This document shows positions 1-8,120 of a stretch of 64,000 bases of DNA, in pieces (position 1 is the first letter of the stretch; each line of letters begins with the position of its first letter). A model generated the notes under the pieces. It saw only the letters and a list, made by a program, of their open reading frames with translations, made no database searches and was not told where the DNA came from. This DNA is from Eubacterium sp. MSJ-33 (GTDB taxonomy: Bacteria; Bacillota; Clostridia; Lachnospirales; Lachnospiraceae), in assembly GCF_022174665.1 (NCBI RefSeq), contig NZ_CP076562.1, positions 312,001 through 376,000 of the forward strand, read 5' to 3'. Made by a program: the position numbers and the translations under genes.

Positions 1-1
1 A

Positions 2-574
2 GTGGAAAACATGGTTCGGGAGAGCTTCTGGAATGTGTATCGCCCGGGATGCATGGAGCATTTCATGCTGCATGAGTTGCGGAAGGACGCGGCGTTTGTG
101 CCGGAGCTTGATTTTGTAATGGAGCTTGACGGGACAATAATCGGACAGATCATGTTTATGCGTGCCGAAATTTGCGCGGATGATGGACAGACAGTGCCGA
201 TCATGACGATGGGGCCGATCTGTATCGCACCTGCGTATAAACGGCAAGGGTATGGCAAAATCCTGCTTGATTATTCTGTGAAAAAGGCACGGGAGCTTGG
301 ATGTGGGGCTCTTTGCCTGGAAGGAAATATCGATTTCTACGGCAAGAGCGGCTTTACCTATGCGAGCCGGTATGGAATCCGTTATCATGGGGTACCGGAA
401 GGGGAGGATGTTCCATTCTTCTTGTGCAGGGAGCTGCAACGTGGGTATCTGGATGGCATAACCGGCGTGTATGCGCCGCCGGAAGGCTATTTCGTTGCAG
501 AAGAAGCTGTGGAAGCGTTTGACAAGCAGTTTCCGTACAAGGAAAAGAAGAAACTTCCGGGACAGATTTTCTAG
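2..574 (+). CDS. GNAT family N-acetyltransferase (5' end cut by window)
   Basis: Acetyl-CoA-dependent N-acetyltransferase of the YhbS-like branch; the acceptor cannot be told. The acetyl-CoA pyrophosphate-binding loop is visible as RQGYGKILL at about residues 82-90, after the strand MTMGPICIAP. The C-terminal part with FYGKSGF and FFLCREL is typical of this branch. The first codon in the window is a GTG at position 2, but the family normally has some 15 more residues before ESFWNVYRPGC, so the true start probably lies upstream of the window. A hairpin with a T run follows the stop. Family confident, function unknown. Confidence 0.8.
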   Translation: MENMVRESFWNVYRPGCMEHFMLHELRKDAAFVPELDFVMELDGTIIGQIMFMRAEICADDGQTVPIMTMGPICIAPAYKRQGYGKILLDYSVKKARELGCGALCLEGNIDFYGKSGFTYASRYGIRYHGVPEGEDVPFFLCRELQRGYLDGITGVYAPPEGYFVAEEAVEAFDKQFPYKEKKKLPGQIF

Positions 575-592
575 ATGAATGTATAAGTATGG

Positions 593-617
593 CGGAGGGG
601 CAGTGCCTCTCCGTTTT
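593..617 (+). terminator. Rho-independent terminator after the GNAT gene
   Basis: A short GC-rich hairpin (CGGAGGGGCA pairing with TGCCTCTCCG; the inner bases form the loop) is followed by TTTT, 19 bases after the stop codon. Confidence 0.6.
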
Positions 618-620
618 GAT

Positions 621-664
621 GTGACAGAGGGACACTGCTTGTGACAGAAGAAGCGTCCCCAAGG
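621..664 (+). repeat. REP-like palindromic element, copy 1
   Basis: An imperfect hairpin with GGGAC at one end, GTCCC at the other and TGACA in the loop, ending CCCCAAGG. A second, diverged copy is at 8322-8366. In both, the AAGG end abuts or forms the Shine-Dalgarno of the next gene (here AAGGAGAG before truA). Shared words in the same order are GACAG, GGGACACT, TGACA and CCCAAGG. It resembles short dispersed palindromic elements found in many copies in Clostridia genomes. Confidence 0.55.
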
Positions 665-671
665 AGAGACG

Positions 672-1433
672 ATGAATAATTATAGGTTTACGATCAGCTA
701 CGATGGCACGCGCTATCATGGCTGGGAAAGTAAAAAAGAAGTGGATACGATCGAAGGGAAACTGGAAACCGTATTCGCCAGAATGACAAATCAGGATGTA
801 AAGATCCATGGAGCAGGGAGAACCGATGCGGGTGTGCATGCAAAGGGGATGGTTGCAAGTGGATTTTTAGATACTACGCTTACACCGGAAGAGATCAAGG
901 CATATGCGAATCATTATCTGCCGGATGATATCTGTGTCAGGGATGTCATGGTGGCATCCGAGCGGTTTCATGCAAGACTCAATGCAAAGGGAAAGGTGTA
1001 TCAGTATACCTGCTATGTCGGTGATGGAAAGCCGGTGTTTGACCGGATGTATACGTGGGTATTGCCGGAATGGGTTACGAATGGGACACCAGACCGTATG
1101 CCGGATATAGAAGCGATGCAAAAGGCAGCAGGCTATCTTACAGGTACACATGATTTCAAAAGCTTTTGTGGAAATAATAAAATGAAGAAGTCCACGGTGC
1201 GGACAATCTATGATATTTCGATCATACAGGAGAAAGGGTATCTGCGGATGACCTTTCATGGAAATGGCTTCTTGCAGAATATGGTTCGAATATTGACCGG
1301 AACGTTGTTAGAGGTTGGCTATGGACGCAAAGATGCGGGAGATATGGAAGCGATACTTGCGGCCTGTGACAGGCAGACGGCGGGACCGACAGCACCTCCG
1401 CATGGCCTTACACTTCTGGAAGTAGAGTATTGA
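672..1433 (+). CDS. truA: tRNA pseudouridine(38-40) synthase TruA
   Basis: Converts uridines 38-40 of the tRNA anticodon arm to pseudouridine in the cytoplasm. The catalytic aspartate is D52 in the motif GAGRTDAGVHAKG. The N-terminal strand RFTISYDGTRYHGW and the C-terminal GNGFLQNMVRILTGTLLEVG block are family hallmarks. At 253 residues it has the usual length. The ATG is preceded by AAGGAGAG with 4-5 bases between; that site sits at the end of a REP-like repeat. A small unknown gene follows after 24 bases and may be cotranscribed. Confidence 0.96.
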   Translation: MNNYRFTISYDGTRYHGWESKKEVDTIEGKLETVFARMTNQDVKIHGAGRTDAGVHAKGMVASGFLDTTLTPEEIKAYANHYLPDDICVRDVMVASERFHARLNAKGKVYQYTCYVGDGKPVFDRMYTWVLPEWVTNGTPDRMPDIEAMQKAAGYLTGTHDFKSFCGNNKMKKSTVRTIYDISIIQEKGYLRMTFHGNGFLQNMVRILTGTLLEVGYGRKDAGDMEAILAACDRQTAGPTAPPHGLTLLEVEY

Positions 1434-1457
1434 GCAGGACGAAAGGAAGGACACAAG

Positions 1458-1685
1458 ATGTCAGGATATTTGATTAAGGACACAACAAAGGAAGAACGTG
1501 AGCAGATCGTAGCGGAATCGCTCGGAAATATTGCGGCAACCTGTGATGGCTGTATGAGTGGCTTAGCGGAGATGTATCAGGATTACATCGATGGGAAGAA
1601 GGAACTGCGAGAGATTAATATGGAATTTAATGCCCGTTATGTGAAGGGAGAAGACATGCCACAGCGAAGCAGATGCCCGATGTGA
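1458..1685 (+). CDS. Small conserved-looking protein of unknown function
   Basis: A 75-residue, mostly hydrophilic protein starting MSGYLIKDTTKEEREQIV. It has a good ribosome binding site (GAAAGGAAGG) and follows truA closely. Two cysteines (CDGC, near residues 29-32) and one near the C-terminus are the only distinctive residues; a metal or redox role is possible but not shown. No signal peptide or membrane segment is visible. I do not recognise a characterised family. Supported as a gene by its ribosome site, position and coding character. Confidence 0.7.
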   Translation: MSGYLIKDTTKEEREQIVAESLGNIAATCDGCMSGLAEMYQDYIDGKKELREINMEFNARYVKGEDMPQRSRCPM

Positions 1686-1701
1686 TTGAACTATACGTTC
1701 A

Positions 1702-1730
1702 TAGACATTTGTACCTGTAGCGGGTACAAT
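1702..1730 (+). promoter_or_regulatory. Putative sigma-70 promoter for the first SbcD/SbcC-like pair
   Basis: TAGACA and TACAAT separated by 17 bases, 36 bases before the SbcD-like start. A small inverted repeat (GTACC, GGTAC) lies in the spacer. Confidence 0.45.
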
Positions 1731-1765
1731 GATTGCTAGGTATGAAAAACGGAAGGGGATAAGAG

Positions 1766-2908
1766 ATGGTTAAATGTTTTGTTACAGGCGATAATCATAT
1801 CGGAAAAAAATACGACCGATATCCGGAGATTCGAGATCTGCTGATTGAAAGCCGGTTTGAGTGTCTGCAGGATATGATCCAATACGCTGAACGGGATAAG
1901 TGCGAGTTGTTTATTGTAACGGGGGATTTGTTTGAGAATACAAATACGGTCAAAGTAGCAGATGTAAAGCAAGTTGCTGAAATTCTGGCAGCGTTTTCAG
2001 GTACAGTGTTGGTTTTGCCGGGAAATCACGATTATTATACCGGTGATGAAAAGGTGTGGCAGGATTTTGAAAAAGCACTTGCTAAACTTGATCACAATGT
2101 TGTTTTGCTGAATAAGTATCAGGCTTATACATTTGATACTATGGATGAGACAGTTGTTGTATATCCTGCATACTGCCAGTCTAAACATTCGGAAAATAAT
2201 AATCTTGGATGGATCAAACAGGCCCAGATCGATCCGTCAGTGATTAATATAGGAGTTGCCCATGGAGCAATTCAGGGGGTGACACCGGATATGAATGGAC
2301 AGTATTTTATCATGACAGAGCAGGAACTTCTGGATATCCCTGTGGATGCGTGGATGATTGGGCATACACATATTCCATATCCGAATTGCCTGAAGGAAAC
2401 GGAAGAGACAACCGGTTATAAGATTTTTAATGCAGGGACACATGTGCAGACAGACCTGAGCAATGCAACCGAGGGAAATGGATTTATTATCTCTATTTCA
2501 AAGGAAGATGGAAAGAAAAAGGTATCTGCACGGAAATATGTAAGTGGTAAGATTCGCTTTTATGATCTGAAAGGGCAGATGAAACCACAGTCGGATACGG
2601 CACTTTTCGATGGGGTAAGTGACATGCTGAAAGATATTTCATGTAATTCGGTCATTCGAGTGAAACTATCCGGAGCAGTGAAACAGACAGAGTATGAGAA
2701 AAAAGAAGAAATCTATAAGGAATTGTTCGGTAAATATCTGACCTATGAAGTGGATGACCGGGAATTAAACGAAGAGATCAGTGTAGAAAAGATACGGGCG
2801 GAATATGCACAGACAAGTTTTGCTGCACAGTTTCTGGAACAGTTTATTGGAAATCCGACGGAACTGCAGATGGCTTATGAACTGGTGAAGGCGTGTAAGG
2901 ATAAATAG
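1766..2908 (+). CDS. SbcD-like metallophosphoesterase (first pair)
   Basis: Probable nuclease subunit of an SbcCD/Mre11-Rad50 type DNA repair complex. The five calcineurin-like phosphoesterase metal motifs are present in order: GDNHIGK near the N-terminus, VTGDLFE, LPGNHDYY, GVAHGA and IGHTHIPY. The C-terminal third (about residues 240-380) is the capping region and is not strongly recognisable. At 380 residues it matches SbcD proteins. The SbcC-like ATPase starts 15 bases after its stop, so the two form an operon. A second pair of the same type lies at 30800-33495; the two SbcD-like proteins look clearly diverged. Confidence 0.85.
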   Translation: MVKCFVTGDNHIGKKYDRYPEIRDLLIESRFECLQDMIQYAERDKCELFIVTGDLFENTNTVKVADVKQVAEILAAFSGTVLVLPGNHDYYTGDEKVWQDFEKALAKLDHNVVLLNKYQAYTFDTMDETVVVYPAYCQSKHSENNNLGWIKQAQIDPSVINIGVAHGAIQGVTPDMNGQYFIMTEQELLDIPVDAWMIGHTHIPYPNCLKETEETTGYKIFNAGTHVQTDLSNATEGNGFIISISKEDGKKKVSARKYVSGKIRFYDLKGQMKPQSDTALFDGVSDMLKDISCNSVIRVKLSGAVKQTEYEKKEEIYKELFGKYLTYEVDDRELNEEISVEKIRAEYAQTSFAAQFLEQFIGNPTELQMAYELVKACKDK

Positions 2909-2923
2909 GAGGGGAACACTGTT

Positions 2924-5329
2924 ATGAACATACAGAATGTTGGCTGCGATCAGTTTGCCGGGATTCAGCGAAAAAATATTGAGTTTGACCAAGGGTTGAA
3001 TCTGATTATCGGGGATAATGAAACAGGAAAAAGTACGCTTGTTGATCTTATATATTTTTTGCTTTTTAAAGATGTAAAACTGGATGGGCGAACAGATGTA
3101 GAATTTCTTGATAAATATTTTCCTAAGAAAGTGCAGGGACCACAAGGGGATGTGATTGATGGTGTACTGGAGTTTGAAACGGAAAATGGTACATACAAAA
3201 TAAAAAAAGAATGGGAAAAAGGTGCCGGAACCTGCAGGTTGGTATGTCCGGATGGAACATCCATCAAAAATATAGATCAGATTAATTCGATTTTAACGGA
3301 GGAATTGGGTTATTCTGCGGGCGTTTATGATGAAATTATTTTTGCTTCACAGAAACGAAATCAGATGGCAGTGAAAAGCATCATGAGTAAGCTGCAGAAA
3401 AAAGCAGATATTGATGAATTGGGACAGACAAGAGATGTTCTGATATCCACGCTCACACAGGCAGCACTTGAGACGGGTGGTGTGTCACTCGATAAGATGG
3501 AACAGATGATCAGCCTGCATATGGAGCAGTTGTCCGGGCAGTGGGATCCGAAAGCAGACGCACCAAAGGGCGGTGCTTCCAGGGCGTCCTATAAGAACAA
3601 ATGGCAGAAGAATGTTGGTGAGATAGCAGCGGCATACTACGAGATGGATGAAGCGCGTGCAAAGCAGCAGGAATGTGAGAGGTTAGAAGAACATGTTGAA
3701 AGTGGAAAGCTGCAGATTCGTCAACTGAGAGCAAAGAAGGAAGAAGTGGAGACAAAAAAAGAAGCTTTTCAGAAAGTCATGCGTGTGCTGGAACAGAAAA
3801 ATCTGTTATGTGCATCTCTCGAAACGGCAGAGAGGGATGTACAGGAACAGGAAAAAATTTACATCAGCTGGCCGAAGTTTGAACACAACCAGGAGCAGGC
3901 ACACTTGTTTAAGGAGAGACTGGAACAGGCAGTGTTGCGTGAACGTTTTGAGACACTTGCAAATAAACGAGTGATGTATGAGAAGAAGAAACAGGAACTT
4001 GATTCACTGAACGTGGTTGATGCGCAGGATGTTACGAATTACAGAACGTGGAGTAATGAAAAACAGAAGGAAGAAAGCAAGCTTGCCGGCATGAATCTGG
4101 CAGCGAAAATCAAACAGCTTGGTGATACGGAAATCACTGTGAAATCGATTGCAAACGATGAAGTGATCTCTGGGAAGGACGGATCTATTGCTATTACGGA
4201 AGCGGTTGTTGTCCATATCCCGGGTGTGATGGAAATGCAATTGCAGCCACAGGGTGTTGATGTAGAAACGGTGAAAGCGAATATTGTAAAGTATGATGCT
4301 AAGCTTCATGAACTTCAGGATAAATACGGAATTAAAGAACTTGAAGATCTGCAGGCAATGGAAAATCAATATATACAGGTTAATACAGAAGCTGCAAATC
4401 TTAAGAATCTGTTTGATACGATGCTTGGAGATACGTCATGGGAGACATTACAAAAACAAAATGAAGAGATACCGGTGGATGTAGAGCCAGTAGAAGAAGT
4501 GAAGCGGCAGGTGGAGCAGTTATGCGGTCGGAATACGATTGATGCATATATTGGCAGTGTGAGCGCAATTTTAGATGGATATAAGCAAAAATATGAGAGC
4601 GAAGATGCCTTAGCTGAAAATATTAGGAAGTTAAAACTGGATATTACATCAAAAAAGGAAAAATTGCAGACGATGGCACAGATTCCGGAAGAATATCAGA
4701 ATATTACAGATACGGATGCGTATCTGACTGATCTGCAAGGAAAGTCGGATGTGTGTGAGTCAAAGATAAAAGTGCAGGAACAAGATTTGCGTGCTGCGGA
4801 GATTGCACTTGGAAAATACGATAAAACAGCAGAGGAATATCACGACGCGTTTACAGAAAAAAGACTTGCGTGGGAAGCAAAAAAGATGGAATATGAGCAT
4901 TGGGTTCATATTCATGATACATTCCTACAGATGAAAGAAAGTATAGGAGGAAATCCGGTTGAAGATATCGAGAAGAATTTTCGCGTGTATCTTGATGTGA
5001 TTTCTGACGGAGCGGTGGCGCTCGATTCCATCGATGATAAAATGTCTGTATCGCTTGCCAGTGGAAAGCATATGTTGACATATGATATTTTATCAGAAGG
5101 TACTGAGGAGACCGTCTCGCTTGCATTCCGGCTTGCCATGCTGGAGCATTTATTCCCGGAAGGAAATGGACTTGCTGTGTTTGACGATCCATTTGTGGAT
5201 ATGGATGCAAAACGAGTAAAGCAGAGTTGCCGGCTCATCGAGAAGTTTGCAGAGAAAAATCAGGTCATCTTTACAACATGTGATGCAAAATATCAGGATT
5301 TAATGCATGGAAACGTGATTTGCTTATAG
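2924..5329 (+). CDS. SbcC/Rad50-like AAA ATPase (first pair)
   Basis: ATP-binding partner of the preceding phosphoesterase. Walker A is GDNETGKSTL at about residues 30-39. The C-terminal half-site has the signature-like LSEGTEETVSLAFR followed by Walker B with D-loop, LAVFDDPFVDMD. Between them lie long charged heptad stretches (about residues 220-370 and 560-690) expected to form coiled coil. No CxxC zinc-hook motif is visible at the middle of the coiled coil, and 801 residues is shorter than classical SbcC (about 1,000), so this is a reduced SbcC-like protein rather than a textbook one. The operon terminator downstream is interrupted by an insertion sequence. Confidence 0.85.
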   Translation: MNIQNVGCDQFAGIQRKNIEFDQGLNLIIGDNETGKSTLVDLIYFLLFKDVKLDGRTDVEFLDKYFPKKVQGPQGDVIDGVLEFETENGTYKIKKEWEKGAGTCRLVCPDGTSIKNIDQINSILTEELGYSAGVYDEIIFASQKRNQMAVKSIMSKLQKKADIDELGQTRDVLISTLTQAALETGGVSLDKMEQMISLHMEQLSGQWDPKADAPKGGASRASYKNKWQKNVGEIAAAYYEMDEARAKQQECERLEEHVESGKLQIRQLRAKKEEVETKKEAFQKVMRVLEQKNLLCASLETAERDVQEQEKIYISWPKFEHNQEQAHLFKERLEQAVLRERFETLANKRVMYEKKKQELDSLNVVDAQDVTNYRTWSNEKQKEESKLAGMNLAAKIKQLGDTEITVKSIANDEVISGKDGSIAITEAVVVHIPGVMEMQLQPQGVDVETVKANIVKYDAKLHELQDKYGIKELEDLQAMENQYIQVNTEAANLKNLFDTMLGDTSWETLQKQNEEIPVDVEPVEEVKRQVEQLCGRNTIDAYIGSVSAILDGYKQKYESEDALAENIRKLKLDITSKKEKLQTMAQIPEEYQNITDTDAYLTDLQGKSDVCESKIKVQEQDLRAAEIALGKYDKTAEEYHDAFTEKRLAWEAKKMEYEHWVHIHDTFLQMKESIGGNPVEDIEKNFRVYLDVISDGAVALDSIDDKMSVSLASGKHMLTYDILSEGTEETVSLAFRLAMLEHLFPEGNGLAVFDDPFVDMDAKRVKQSCRLIEKFAEKNQVIFTTCDAKYQDLMHGNVICL

Positions 5330-5410
5330 AAACACTGTATTTTGTAAGACGAAATGATTTGGAGTAGAAACATTGGTAGTTACAGGAAAAGGACATTTGC
5401 AGATAATTTG

Positions 5411-5460
5411 TACCGACCCCCAAAAGTTAGACCAAAAATCTAACGATTGGGAGGTCGGTA
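5411..5460 (+). promoter_or_regulatory. Hairpin at the left IS end that can mask the orfA ribosome binding site
   Basis: TACCGACC (5411-5418) pairs with GGTCGGTA (5453-5460), and inside it GTTAGA (5426-5431) pairs with TCTAAC (5439-5444). The right arm includes part of the orfA Shine-Dalgarno GGGAGG (5449-5454). Transcription entering from outside would form this fold and block translation, a known protection against impinging transcription in IS elements. The role is inferred. Confidence 0.55.
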
Positions 5461-5465
5461 TTTTT

Positions 5466-6047
5466 ATGGCAAAATATAGTTTTGAATTTAAGAAAAAAGT
5501 AGTAATTGCTTATTTGAACGGCGAAGGAGGGTACAACTATCTAGCACAAAAGTACAATGTAAAAAACAAAAGACAAGTGTTAAATTGGGTGGACTATTAT
5601 AATAAATTCGGCGATGCTGGTTTGATGCGATCAAGAGAAAAAAAGAATTATTCTTTTGAATTTAAGCTTCATGTGGTAGAGTTATATTTATCAAGTGAGG
5701 TTTCATATCAGGAGTTAGCATTGTCTCAAGGAATAAATAATGCAGCAATGATTGCTCAATGGGTTCAAGGCTTTCGGATTGCTGGTCCTGACGCATTGAG
5801 ACCTAAGAAGAAAGGTCGTAAGAAAACATTGAATCAAAAAGACAATCATAAAACTAAAACCTCTTCGTTTGAAGAGCGTGCAGTGGATACCAGCGCAGAA
5901 CATGTCAAAGAACTTGAAGATGAGTTATTAAAGTTAAGGATAGAGAACGCCTTTTTAAAAGAACTGAGGAGACTGCGTTTAGAGGACGAAGCAAAAATGA
6001 GAGATGTGCAAGAGTCATCCACAGCCTCCGAAGAGAATTCAAACTAA
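5466..6047 (+). CDS. IS3-family transposase, OrfA
   Basis: The 193-residue OrfA supplies the DNA-binding and multimerisation part of the transposase. Two helix-turn-helix repeats are visible, each introduced by YSFEFK (about residues 4-55 and 62-115), followed by a basic linker (PKKKGRKK) and a leucine-zipper-like stretch near ELEDELLKLRIENAFLKEL. I chose the ATG at 5466 because GGGAGG lies 11 bases upstream and inside the element; a longer frame from 5373 would begin outside the IS. The C-terminal tail runs out of register with OrfB and is probably replaced by a -1 frameshift. Confidence 0.88.
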   Translation: MAKYSFEFKKKVVIAYLNGEGGYNYLAQKYNVKNKRQVLNWVDYYNKFGDAGLMRSREKKNYSFEFKLHVVELYLSSEVSYQELALSQGINNAAMIAQWVQGFRIAGPDALRPKKKGRKKTLNQKDNHKTKTSSFEERAVDTSAEHVKELEDELLKLRIENAFLKELRRLRLEDEAKMRDVQESSTASEENSN

Positions 6048-6070
6048 AAGATCTTCTCTCATATACAGGT

Positions 6071-6889
6071 ATGCCGAAAGCAACCTACATGTACTGGCAA
6101 AAGCGATTTGATAGAGAAAATCCGGATGCTGAATTAGAGGCTAAAATGCTAGAACTACACGCAGAGCACAAAGACTACGGCTATCGAAGAATGAAGGCAG
6201 AATTATGCAATCAAGGCTACGTGGTGAATAAAAAGAAAGTACAGAAGTTAATGCAACGACTAAATCTTCAAGTGACATCTTTCACTAGAAAATCTCGTAA
6301 GTATAGCTCTTATCGTGGAAAAGTGGGAACAGTTGCTCCGAATAGAATTAGACGACGATTTCACACCAATATACCGCATCAGAAGATTACAACAGATACA
6401 ACAGAGTTTAAGTATTACGAGATAGATGAAAAAGGACGAATGGTGATGCAGAAGTTATATCTTGACCCATTTATGGATATGTATAATGGAGAAATCATAA
6501 GCTTTGGTATTGATAAACGACCATCTGCACAAAGTGTAATGACTGCTCTGGAAGAAGCAATCACAATCACTTCTGATTGTCGGTTTAGGAGAACATTTCA
6601 CTCGGATCAAGGGTGGGCATATCAGATGAAGACTTACTCTCATAGATTAAGAGAAAATCGTATTTTTCAAAGTATGTCACGGAAAGGGAACTGCTATGAT
6701 AATTCTGTTATGGAGAACTTCTTTGGATTATTAAAACAGGAAATATACTATGGTGTTGTATACTATAGCTTTGATGAACTTAAATTGGCGATTGAAAAAT
6801 ATATCAAGTATTACAATGAAAAACGTATCAAAGAGAAACTAGGATGGCTCAGCCCTGTACAATACAGGAAACGCCTCTTGGCTGCATAA
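6071..6889 (+). CDS. IS3-family transposase, OrfB (DDE catalytic domain)
   Basis: Catalytic part of the transposase with an rve-type integrase core. The DDE triad is seen as TTDTTEF, FHSDQGWAYQ and the glutamate in DNSVMENFFG, followed by KQE and YYNEKR, all typical of IS150-like OrfB. The first ATG of the frame is at 6071, but the frame is open from about 5924 and encodes family sequence upstream (EFKLKDLLSYTG), so the native product is probably an OrfAB fusion made by -1 frameshifting. Candidate slip sites are T TTA AAA at 5954-5960 and the A run at 5993-5997. No inactivating change seen. Confidence 0.9.
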   Translation: MPKATYMYWQKRFDRENPDAELEAKMLELHAEHKDYGYRRMKAELCNQGYVVNKKKVQKLMQRLNLQVTSFTRKSRKYSSYRGKVGTVAPNRIRRRFHTNIPHQKITTDTTEFKYYEIDEKGRMVMQKLYLDPFMDMYNGEIISFGIDKRPSAQSVMTALEEAITITSDCRFRRTFHSDQGWAYQMKTYSHRLRENRIFQSMSRKGNCYDNSVMENFFGLLKQEIYYGVVYYSFDELKLAIEKYIKYYNEKRIKEKLGWLSPVQYRKRLLAA

Positions 6890-6898
6890 ATGAAAAAT

Positions 6899-6921
6899 GC
6901 GAAGTGGAAAATCCACTTCGC
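6899..6921. terminator. Perfect hairpin at the right IS end
   Basis: GCGAAGTGGA pairs perfectly with TCCACTTCGC across three bases, just after the orfB stop. On the - strand it is followed by a T-rich run, so it could stop transcription entering the element from the right. Confidence 0.5.
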
Positions 6922-7005
6922 AATAAAGTCTAACTTTTGGGGGTCACCTCAATTTGCAGGTGTCTTTTTTGTTTTCAATTATAAAGATGAATCAAACAGA
7001 GTACA

Positions 7006-7050
7006 TTGACATGTGTGCTACAAAGTGATATTATTTTGATATCAAAATAA
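7006..7050 (+). promoter_or_regulatory. Promoter with perfect 20-bp palindromic operator upstream of the SPFH gene
   Basis: TTGACA (7006-7011), a 17-base spacer and TATTAT (7029-7034) make a strong sigma-70 promoter. The palindrome TTATTTTGATATCAAAATAA (7031-7050) is perfect and covers the end of the -10 box and the expected start of transcription. A dimeric repressor bound there would block initiation. The ribbon-helix-helix protein encoded second in this operon is the obvious candidate binder (inference). Confidence 0.75.
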
Positions 7051-7082
7051 AGTATGCATTGATTCAAAGGGAGGAATTGGTT

Positions 7083-8120
7083 ATGGAAGAGAAAATTTAT
7101 ACTACGAAGCGAAAAGGTATGGCAGTATTGCTAACTGTTTTATTCGTTTATCTGATTGCGATTGCAGGTACTGTATTCGGAGCAGTCAGATATGAGGATT
7201 CCGCAGAAACCGGCTATCTGGTACTCATGGTTGTTTCCATCGTTGTGTTATCACTTGGATGGTTTCCACTGATTGGACTTCGGGTGTTGAAGCCACAGGA
7301 AGCATTGGTTTTGACGTTGTTTGGCAAGTATGTTGGTACAATCCGCGAAGCTGGTTTTTACTTTGTGAATCCATTTTGTACAGCCATCAATCCGGCAGCA
7401 ACAACGAAGCTTGCGCAGAGTGGTGATATCCAGCAGACAGCAGCGAAGAGTGCATTTTCCATCTCTGCGGATGGTACATCTGTATCGGTTGATGGTTCTG
7501 CATCAGGAAAGAAGATTTCATTAAAAGCGATGACACTGAGCAATGGCAGACAGAAGATCAACGACTGTCTCGGCAATCCGGTTGAGATTGGAATTGCAGT
7601 TATCTGGCGTGTAATGGATACAGCAAAGGCAGTTTTCAATGTCGATAACTATAAGGAATATTTATCCCTGCAGTGTGACAGTGCGCTTCGTAATATTGTG
7701 CGTGTCTATCCGTATGATGTGGCACCGAATGTTGATACAACTGGTGACGGTGTAGCCGATGAAGGCAGTCTGCGTGGTTCCGCAGAGGTTGTAGCCGGAA
7801 GAATCCGTGATGAGATCCAGAGCAAGGTCAATGAGGCAGGCCTTGAGATCGTGGAAGCAAGAATTACATATCTTGCATATGCACCGGAAATTGCATCCGT
7901 GATGTTGCAACGGCAGCAGGCATCTGCTATCATAGATGCCAGAAAGATGATCGTAGACGGAGCGGTTGGAATGGTAGAAATGGCGTTAGAAGAATTAAAT
8001 AAAAAACAGGTCGTTGACTTGGACGAGGAGCGAAAGGCAGCTATGGTTTCAAATCTCTTGGTAGTTTTGTGCGGCAATCATGATGCGCAGCCAATCGTGA
8101 ACTCAGGAAGCTTATACTAG
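7083..8120 (+). CDS. SPFH (band 7/flotillin-like) membrane protein
   Basis: Membrane-anchored scaffold-type protein of the stomatin/prohibitin/flotillin superfamily; precise role unknown. Two hydrophobic segments (about residues 12-34 and 44-66) precede the SPFH core, which begins at LKPQEALVLTLFGKYVGT. The phrase EIGIAVIWRVMDTAKAVFNV and the alpha-helical end with MLQRQQASAIIDARK are family features. I chose the ATG at 7083 (GGGAGG 8 bases upstream) over an in-frame TTG at 7059. The stop abuts the start of the ribbon-helix-helix gene, so the two are translationally linked. Expression should be controlled by the palindromic operator upstream. Confidence 0.88.
   Translation: MEEKIYTTKRKGMAVLLTVLFVYLIAIAGTVFGAVRYEDSAETGYLVLMVVSIVVLSLGWFPLIGLRVLKPQEALVLTLFGKYVGTIREAGFYFVNPFCTAINPAATTKLAQSGDIQQTAAKSAFSISADGTSVSVDGSASGKKISLKAMTLSNGRQKINDCLGNPVEIGIAVIWRVMDTAKAVFNVDNYKEYLSLQCDSALRNIVRVYPYDVAPNVDTTGDGVADEGSLRGSAEVVAGRIRDEIQSKVNEAGLEIVEARITYLAYAPEIASVMLQRQQASAIIDARKMIVDGAVGMVEMALEELNKKQVVDLDEERKAAMVSNLLVVLCGNHDAQPIVNSGSLY

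Larger units (their letters stand above)
5409..6951 (+). mobile_element. IS3-family (IS150-like) insertion sequence, apparently intact
   Basis: The 1,543-bp element starts with TG and ends with CA. Its imperfect terminal inverted repeats are about 24 bp with 20 matches, sharing GACCCCCAAAAGTTAGAC. It carries two consecutive reading frames, orfA and orfB, in the -1 relation typical of IS3 elements. A 3-bp direct repeat ATT flanks it (5406-5408 and 6952-6954), as expected for a target duplication. No stop codon or deletion interrupts the transposase frames, so it could be active. Insertion is in the terminator loop of the SbcDC operon. Confidence 0.9.
5387..6970 (+). terminator. Terminator of the SbcDC operon, split by an insertion sequence
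   Basis: The left arm is at 5387-5400 (AAAAGGACATTTGC) and the right arm at 6956-6969 (GCAGGTGTCTTTTT), followed by more T. Once the element and one target copy are removed, the arms pair over 14 bases, including three G-T pairs, around the 9-base loop AGATAATTT. The insertion point is inside that loop. In the present sequence the arms lie about 1.5 kb apart. Confidence 0.7.

Noticed and set aside
5373..5465. Longer OrfA starting outside the IS
   Set aside because: It would begin upstream of the inverted repeat; GGGAGG before the ATG at 5466 lies inside the element.
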